Source: Acidobacteriaceae bacterium (GTDB lineage Bacteria; Acidobacteriota; Terriglobia; Terriglobales; Acidobacteriaceae). Taken from it: DNA of 10,226 bases. Below, one piece after another: positions 6,753 through 10,226 of the stretch; positions within the stretch are counted from its first letter, which is position 1; each line of letters begins with the position of its first letter. The translations under genes and the position numbers were made by a program. The stretch lies in contig JASHUR010000397.1 in assembly GCA_030039895.1 (NCBI GenBank), positions 1 through 10,226 on the forward strand, given 5' to 3'. The notes beneath the pieces are model-generated. The model searched no databases, was not told the origin of the DNA, and saw only the letters and a program-made list of their open reading frames with translations.

Positions 6753-7286
6753 ATGGCTGTACCGGCAGAGGCCGCCACTCTCTTTCTCGATTTTTCCCGC
6801 AAGAAACTGCTCGAGCAGTACTGGCCGCGCATGCGCACTTGTGTCGAATCGCTCTCTAGCGAACAGGTATGGTGGCGCCCCAATCCGGCCAGCAACAGCG
6901 TCGGAAACCTTCTTCTTCACCTCAATGGAAATGTCCGTCAATGGCTGGTCGCTTCCTTCAATCGGCAGCCGGACGCACGCAATCGGCCCGCTGAGTTCGC
7001 TGCGCCTGTACAACCTTCCGCTGCGGTCCTTCTCAACCAGTTCGGAGAAACGATGCAGGAGGCCGGAGTTGTTCTTGCGCGATTGACGGAGGCCGATCTG
7101 CTCTCCCAATATGAGATCCAGGGCTACCGGGTCTCAGGGCTCGCTGCCGTATATCAGGTTGTCGAACACTTTGGTCAGCATCTCGGGCAGATCATCTACA
7201 TTACCAAGATGCTGCGCGGCGAAGACCTTGGCTTTTATCGCGAGCTCAGCCGGACTGGCCACAGCTCCGGCGAAACGAGTGCTTAG
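6753..7286 (+). CDS. DinB-superfamily (DUF1572-like) putative metal-binding protein
   Basis: A 177-residue cytoplasmic protein with a four-helix DinB/YfiT-like pattern. The N-terminal helix (LDFSRKKLLEQYWPRM) is followed by SSEQVWWRPNPASNSVGNLLLHLNGNVRQW, the signature region of the DUF1572 branch. The three metal-ligand histidines of the superfamily appear to be H56 (LLLHLNG) and H139/H143 (VEHFGQH). DinB-fold proteins include mycothiol/bacillithiol-dependent transferases and many uncharacterised members, so the reaction cannot be named. The start at 6753 is supported by GAGGAGG at good spacing. No signal peptide is present. Its stop codon overlaps the stop of the convergent anti-sigma-like gene (TAG 7284-7286 against TAA on the other strand), with no terminator between them. 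Confidence 0.88.
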   Translation: MAVPAEAATLFLDFSRKKLLEQYWPRMRTCVESLSSEQVWWRPNPASNSVGNLLLHLNGNVRQWLVASFNRQPDARNRPAEFAAPVQPSAAVLLNQFGETMQEAGVVLARLTEADLLSQYEIQGYRVSGLAAVYQVVEHFGQHLGQIIYITKMLRGEDLGFYRELSRTGHSSGETSA

Positions 7287-7729
7287 TGCGCTTGTTCCTG
7301 GGCGGGCAGCGTCTTCGGCACTGCAATCCCCGCCGGTCTTTTTGCGTGGGGAGAAATTACCGCCCGGCCGTTTACCGCCTCCCGCACTGAGCGAGGCCGG
7401 TCCTGCGGCAACGCCGTCACCGGCTGCGGCGCTACGTGCGCAGCAGAAGCCGCTCCCACACCCGGCTGCGACATCCCCGGCACCTCCAACCCCGGGGCCA
7501 CAGGCAGCATATGCCGCGAATGGCTGACGCTTCCAACCACGATGAACGCACAGCCTAACGTCGCGACCGCGAGCCCGAATACCAGTTGCGGCAGCCGAAA
7601 AAACCCTTGCCTCTCGACGCTGGCCCGTGCCAGCCGCGCAACAATCCGCTCTTCCATCCCGGCCTGCGGCTCGGCTGTTCCCAGCACGCGCAGCGTGCGG
7701 TCAATCTGCTCTTCGTAATTTTCCTTCAT
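7283..7729 (-). CDS. Membrane-anchored probable anti-sigma factor without a zinc finger
   Basis: The 148-residue protein has a short charged N-terminal region (about 1-45, predicted helical, with EEQIDRTLRVLG and MEERIVARLARA). One transmembrane helix follows (about 47-68, LVFGLAVATLGCAFIVVGSV), then a Pro/Ala/Val-rich, low-complexity C-terminal part presumed outside the cytoplasm. Its ATG overlaps the stop of the ECF sigma gene by four bases (ATGA), the classic layout of a sigma/anti-sigma pair. That context and the single-pass topology are the main grounds for the call. The HxxxCxxC zinc motif of ZAS-type anti-sigmas is absent; the only cysteine lies in the membrane helix. I cannot match the N-terminal region to a named anti-sigma domain. 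It could instead be an unrelated membrane protein co-expressed with the sigma factor. Confidence 0.65.
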   Translation of the reverse strand: MKENYEEQIDRTLRVLGTAEPQAGMEERIVARLARASVERQGFFRLPQLVFGLAVATLGCAFIVVGSVSHSRHMLPVAPGLEVPGMSQPGVGAASAAHVAPQPVTALPQDRPRSVREAVNGRAVISPHAKRPAGIAVPKTLPAQEQAH

Positions 7730-8307
7730 CGCGAGACTCCTTCCTCTTCCAGCAATGCGGAAAGTTCACGGCGCGCGCGAAAGATGCGCGAACGCACCGA
7801 GGATTCTGTTGTCTTCAGCACTGCGGCAATTTGCGCGGTTGAAAGCTCCTCCACCGCCGAAAGCAGCAGGGCCTCGCGTTCTTTCGCCGGCAACCGGTCG
7901 ATCAATGCGAGGATTCGCGCGTGCTCCTGCGAGGAAATCACTTCATCGTCCGCGCGCCGGTCTGTCGAGGGCAGCACCCGGACAAAATCTGCAATGTCAT
8001 CGCTCTCCGGGCGCGTCTTGCTGCGTCTCTTGCGGTCCAGCACTACGTTCCACGTGATCCGCACCAGCCATACCCGCACATCGCGAATCTCAGTCAGCTT
8101 TTCGCGATGTTTCAGCACCCGCAGGAACGCTTCCTGCACCGCGTCTTCTGCTTCCGCGCTGTTCCGCATCACCGAATACGCCACGCGATACAGCGCCGCC
8201 GAATATTCGGCAACCAGCGCGGTAATGGTGTCGGTCGTATCGACGGTCATGGCAGGCAAAAAACCCGGCGCCATCCACCCGGCAATCTGCCCCGTAAAGG
8301 AACTCAT
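7726..8307 (-). CDS. ECF-family RNA polymerase sigma factor (sigma-70 regions 2 and 4)
   Basis: A 193-residue group IV sigma factor, which directs RNA polymerase to its own promoter set. Region 2 spans about 35-97: LYRVAYSVMRNSAEAEDAVQEAFLRVLK is the core-binding and -10 part, with DVRVWLVRITWNVVLDRKRR closing region 2.4. After an acidic linker, region 4 at about 130-187 carries the -35-binding helix-turn-helix (LIDRLPAKEREALLL, LSTAQIAAVLKTTESSVRSRIFRARREL). Region 3 is lacking, as in all ECF sigmas, and no SnoaL-type extension is present. The first ATG (8307) is used here, but it has no Shine-Dalgarno; ATG 8250 (MTVDTTD) would remove 19 residues not needed by region 2. Translation is coupled to the probable anti-sigma downstream. 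A 14-bp palindrome and a third half-site lie 55-90 bases upstream. Confidence 0.95.
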   Translation of the reverse strand: MSSFTGQIAGWMAPGFLPAMTVDTTDTITALVAEYSAALYRVAYSVMRNSAEAEDAVQEAFLRVLKHREKLTEIRDVRVWLVRITWNVVLDRKRRSKTRPESDDIADFVRVLPSTDRRADDEVISSQEHARILALIDRLPAKEREALLLSAVEELSTAQIAAVLKTTESSVRSRIFRARRELSALLEEEGVSR

Positions 8308-8361
8308 GCCATAAGGACGGGCAACTCTCCATTTTCGCTCAAGACGGCTGCGGCCATGCCT

Positions 8362-8396
8362 CCGGTTAGCTGCAACCTTTCAAACCGGTCCCGGTT
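8362..8396. repeat. Three CCGGTT half-sites upstream of the sigma gene; candidate operator
   Basis: AACCGG (8383-8388) and CCGGTT (8391-8396) form a perfect inverted repeat with a 2-base centre. A third copy, CCGGTT, is at 8362-8367, 21 bases (two helical turns) from the first arm. They lie between the terminator at 8417-8451 and the sigma ATG, where regulatory DNA is expected. No matching regulator can be named, and chance is possible in GC-rich DNA. Confidence 0.35.
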
Positions 8397-8416
8397 CATG
8401 GGAATCCCGCATACCT

Positions 8417-8451
8417 CAAAAGCAAAAGGCAGGCTCATCGCGAGCCTGCCT
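8417..8451 (-). terminator. Rho-independent terminator of the YfgM-like gene
   Basis: On the minus strand, AGGCAGGCTC (8451-8442) and its exact complement (8436-8427) form a 10-bp perfect stem with a 5-base loop, followed by TTTTGCTTTT. It begins 19 bases past the stop at 8471 and insulates the YfgM-like gene from the sigma operon that follows on the same strand. Confidence 0.88.
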
Positions 8452-8470
8452 CAAGCGAACCGTTGCCTGA

Positions 8471-9181
8471 TTACTTACCGCCAGCCAGCTTCTGGGCCGC
8501 AATCTGGGCCGCTGCGGTGCCTTTGTCCTGGTCCTTCACCTCGGCGTAAAGCCTCTTCGCCTCAGCCGGATTCTTGATCTCGTACAACCCCGCCAGCTCC
8601 AGCTTCGCCGCAGACGCAGGAACCGTCAGCGTGGGGTGCTTAATTACCTGCTGGTACAAAGCCACGGCCTGGTCGTCGCGCCCCGTCTGCCGATACAGAC
8701 CCGCCAGCGCCATCTTCGCCAGCGCCTCCAGCTCGCCGTTGCCGGAATGAATCGCCTCGTCCAGTTCCTTCTCTGCGCTTGCGGTCTGGCCCATGTCCAG
8801 ATACGTGAGCCCTGCAAAATACTCCGCATTCTTGCCCGTCTTCAGCCAGTTGTAGTGGTCGGCCGCCTGCACAAACAAAGGATTCGCAGCCTTCGCCCGT
8901 GCTGCCGCAGTCGGGTAGAGCTTTTCGCCCGGCAGTTGCTCTTGCCCCGGCTGTGCCAGCGGCGTGTTGTAAATGTCCATTGCCTGTCCGAACAGCGCCT
9001 GAGCCTTCTCTGAGCGTGAGTTATAGACCAGGACTCCGGTAATAATGAGCGCCGCCAAAACCACCACCGTAATCGAGGCGATGATCGCATTCCTGCGGTG
9101 GTCCTGCAACCAGTCGAGACCGGAGGCTGTTGCCTCGACAAAACGGTCCTGTTTAAGCGCGTGACGTGTCTGTGTATCCAC
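8471..9181 (-). CDS. Membrane-anchored YfgM-like TPR protein
   Basis: The 236-residue protein has a cytoplasmic N-terminus with the family opening (ALKQDRFVE...LDWLQDHRR, to residue 30), one transmembrane helix (about 32-54), and a periplasmic TPR-like solenoid to the end. Recognisable repeat segments are AEYFAGLTYLDMGQTASAEKELDEAI, LAGLYRQTGRDDQAVALYQQVI and LELAGLYEIKNPAEAKRLYAEV. This is the architecture of YfgM (TPR_21), an ancillary SecYEG subunit linked to PpiD and periplasmic chaperones in E. coli; the role here is inferred from that. The start is GTG 9181, with GAAGGA 5 bases upstream; the next in-frame methionine falls after the membrane helix. A promoter-like pair (9266-9294) and a strong terminator make it a single-gene unit. 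The usual neighbours of yfgM (hisS, bamB, der) are absent from the window. Confidence 0.85.
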   Translation of the reverse strand: MDTQTRHALKQDRFVEATASGLDWLQDHRRNAIIASITVVVLAALIITGVLVYNSRSEKAQALFGQAMDIYNTPLAQPGQEQLPGEKLYPTAAARAKAANPLFVQAADHYNWLKTGKNAEYFAGLTYLDMGQTASAEKELDEAIHSGNGELEALAKMALAGLYRQTGRDDQAVALYQQVIKHPTLTVPASAAKLELAGLYEIKNPAEAKRLYAEVKDQDKGTAAAQIAAQKLAGGK

Positions 9182-9265
9182 TGATGTCCTTCAGAAAGCC
9201 TTCCAGGGGCGGGAACTTCGCGCAGCCAGAGCACGCTGGTCGGCTGTCTGCGTTGAGATACTTCA

Positions 9266-9294
9266 AGTCTATAGCGGCCCCTTTGCCCGGTCAA
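9266..9294 (-). promoter_or_regulatory. Sigma-70-type promoter of the YfgM-like gene
   Basis: On the minus strand TTGACC (9294-9289) is followed after 17 bases by TAGACT (9271-9266), or after 15 bases by the better hexamer TATAGA (9273-9268). It would give a leader of about 80 bases before the GTG at 9181. This is the best -35/-10 pair seen in the window. Confidence 0.5.
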
Positions 9295-9344
9295 CGCAAC
9301 CCCACCGCCGGATACCTCTAGCTTTCGCCTCTGTGCGGCAGCGC

Positions 9345-9350
9345 TATCAT
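9345..9350 (+). promoter_or_regulatory. Possible -10 element for the 9377 gene
   Basis: TATCAT lies 26 bases before the ATG at 9377, with a poor -35 (TTTCGC) 16 bases further upstream. It would give a leader of about 20 bases, which contains no Shine-Dalgarno. Weak evidence. Confidence 0.25.
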
Positions 9351-9376
9351 AAGATGCTGTCACAAGTTGTAACACT

Positions 9377-9856
9377 ATGAGCGCACAAAAGAAGACAAAG
9401 CCTGAAATCTCGATTCAACAAGCCGAGCTGATCCTCAAACTCTACGAGCTGCGGCGGGAGACCGTCATGCGGGAGGCGCGCTCCTATATCGGCGGAGACT
9501 TCATACCTGCCTCTGTCGACGAATTTGTCGAGATCGTCAGCGCGGGCGGACGGCTCTCCGGCTTTGTCCTCCAGGTATATGGGTATTGGGATATGGTCGC
9601 AGCCTTTGTGCGTCATGGCGCGCTCTCTGCCGACCTTGTCTACGACACCTGCCAGGAAATGTATTTCCAATACGCCAAAATTCAGCCTTATCTTGCCGGC
9701 TTTCGGGAAAAGATGAACCTGCCCGAGTTTCTGATAAGCATTGAGCAGCTGATTGAGGGCTCGCGGAAAGGCCGAGAACGTCTCGCAACCATGCGCAAAA
9801 ATCTGGCTGCGATCGCGGACGTGCGTGCCGCCAAAGATAAGGCGTCGCAGCCATAG
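9377..9856 (+). CDS. Unrecognised helical cytoplasmic protein upstream of hemB
   Basis: I cannot assign this 159-residue protein to a named family. It has no signal peptide or membrane helix. The sequence suggests mostly helices: AELILKLYELRRETVMREARSYI (16-38), a middle part with SGFVLQVYGYWDMVAAFVRHGALSADLVYD (61-90), EMYFQYAKIQPYL, LPEFLISIEQLIEGSRKGRERLATMRK, and a basic Ala/Lys tail. One cysteine (C92) is present and no catalytic motif is evident. The spread of hydrophobic and aromatic residues and the open frame with few alternatives support a real gene, and the long minus-strand frame opposite it looks like a shadow. The ATG lacks a Shine-Dalgarno. hemB starts 39 bases after its stop, so the two may be co-transcribed, although hemB also has a -10-like hexamer of its own. 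Confidence 0.75.
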   Translation: MSAQKKTKPEISIQQAELILKLYELRRETVMREARSYIGGDFIPASVDEFVEIVSAGGRLSGFVLQVYGYWDMVAAFVRHGALSADLVYDTCQEMYFQYAKIQPYLAGFREKMNLPEFLISIEQLIEGSRKGRERLATMRKNLAAIADVRAAKDKASQP

Positions 9857-9883
9857 CAGCAGCTGATCCGGCGCTGTAAGCCA

Positions 9884-9889
9884 TAAAAT
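9884..9889 (+). promoter_or_regulatory. Possible -10 element for a leaderless hemB mRNA
   Basis: TAAAAT, one base from the TATAAT consensus, ends exactly 6 bases before the hemB ATG, so transcription would begin at that ATG. No Shine-Dalgarno and no good -35 are visible. It is the best of the three such hexamers in the window. Confidence 0.45.
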
Positions 9890-9895
9890 AGCTTC

Positions 9896-10226
9896 ATGGA
9901 ATACCCCATCACCCGCCTGCGCCGCCTCCGCCGCACCGAAGCGATGCGCAGCCTCGTCCGCGAGACGCATCTTGAGCCCGGCGCCCTCATCTATCCGCTC
10001 TTTGTCTGCGAGGGCGAGGCCGTACGTCGCGAAATCCCATCCATGCCCGGCGTCTTCAATCTCTCCGTCGACGAGGCCGTCAAGGAAGCCGAGTCCGCAG
10101 CCGCCCTCGGCATTGGCGGCCTGCTGCTCTTTGGCCTTCCCGCGAGCAAGGACGAGCAGGCCACCGGTGCCTGGGCCGAGGACGGCATTGTCCAGCGCGG
10201 CCTCCGCGCCCTTAAAGCCTCAAGCG
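9896..10226 (+). CDS. hemB: Delta-aminolevulinic acid dehydratase (porphobilinogen synthase), 5' part
   Basis: HemB condenses two 5-aminolevulinate molecules to porphobilinogen, the second committed step of haem and other tetrapyrrole synthesis, in the cytoplasm. The 110 codons visible match the N-terminal third of the family: RLRRLRRTEAMRSLVRET (7-24), LIYPLFVCEGEA, the IPSMPGVFNLS stretch (48-58), the EAVKEAESAAALGIGGLLLFGLP segment, and KDEQATGAWAEDGIVQRGLRALK. The zinc/metal-binding cysteines and the two Schiff-base lysines lie beyond the window edge, so the metal type and integrity of the active site cannot be judged. The start at ATG 9896 agrees with the family N-terminus. There is no Shine-Dalgarno; a TAAAAT hexamer 6 bases upstream suggests a leaderless transcript. 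Identity is secure. Confidence 0.95.
   Translation, partial: MEYPITRLRRLRRTEAMRSLVRETHLEPGALIYPLFVCEGEAVRREIPSMPGVFNLSVDEAVKEAESAAALGIGGLLLFGLPASKDEQATGAWAEDGIVQRGLRALKASS

Noticed and set aside
7586..8577. Long plus-strand open frames opposite the sigma and anti-sigma genes
   Set aside because: The minus strand encodes unmistakable sigma regions 2 and 4; the plus-strand products are Ser/Arg/Ala-rich shadows.
9347..9970. 207-codon minus-strand open frame opposite the 9377 gene and hemB
   Set aside because: It runs into the start of hemB, which is certain, and lacks a start context. Some hydrophobic stretches made it worth a look, but the plus-strand product is better composed.
1..10226. Search for a CRISPR array, tRNA/rRNA genes, insertion sequences, phage or defence genes
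   Set aside because: No spaced direct repeats, RNA-gene signatures, transposase or nuclease motifs were found; the content fits stable core chromosome.

Overview
The window looks like an ordinary chromosomal stretch of an acidobacterium, most likely from the Terriglobia/Acidobacteriaceae group (Edaphobacter, Granulicella, Terriglobus or Acidobacterium type). The reasons are the moderately high G+C with dense coding on both strands, the DnaB and HemB sequences, and the string of small exported proteins (DUF4440, TPR, Spy-like, LolA-like, DinB-like) typical of that group. This placement is inference from sequence style; no 16S or marker search was possible. I see no tRNA, rRNA, CRISPR array, transposase, integrase or phage gene, and no gene-free stretch longer than about 265 bases.

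Layout, left to right. Positions 1-1749 (minus strand): an exported DUF4440/NTF2-like protein followed 8 bases later by alanine racemase (alr, its last residues cut off by the window edge). Positions 1866-3263 (plus): dnaB, divergent from that pair. Positions 3528-5760 (plus): three exported proteins in a row, namely a TPR protein, an unrecognised Cys-containing secreted protein and a small Spy/CpxP-like His/Met-rich protein, closed by a 12-bp perfect hairpin. Positions 5828-6718 (minus): an exported LolA/LolB-fold-like protein, convergent with the Spy-like gene. Positions 6753-7286 (plus): a DinB/DUF1572-like putative metal-binding protein, which runs tail-to-tail into 7283-8307 (minus), an ECF sigma factor gene coupled by ATGA overlap to a membrane-anchored probable anti-sigma factor. 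Positions 8471-9181 (minus): a membrane-anchored YfgM-like TPR protein with its own strong terminator and a good promoter. Positions 9377-9856 (plus): an unrecognised helical protein just upstream of hemB, which runs off the right edge.

Three housekeeping functions are clear: D-alanine supply for peptidoglycan (alr), replication (dnaB) and tetrapyrrole synthesis (hemB). The genes between them are mainly envelope or export related, plus one sigma/anti-sigma switch. I found no convincing new multi-gene system. The most useful second-look observations are: (i) dnaB, the orphan secreted protein and hemB all lack a Shine-Dalgarno sequence and all show a TANNNT hexamer exactly 6 bases before the ATG, suggesting leaderless transcripts; (ii) the probable anti-sigma factor lacks a zinc-finger motif; and (iii) three CCGGTT half-sites lie ahead of the sigma gene.
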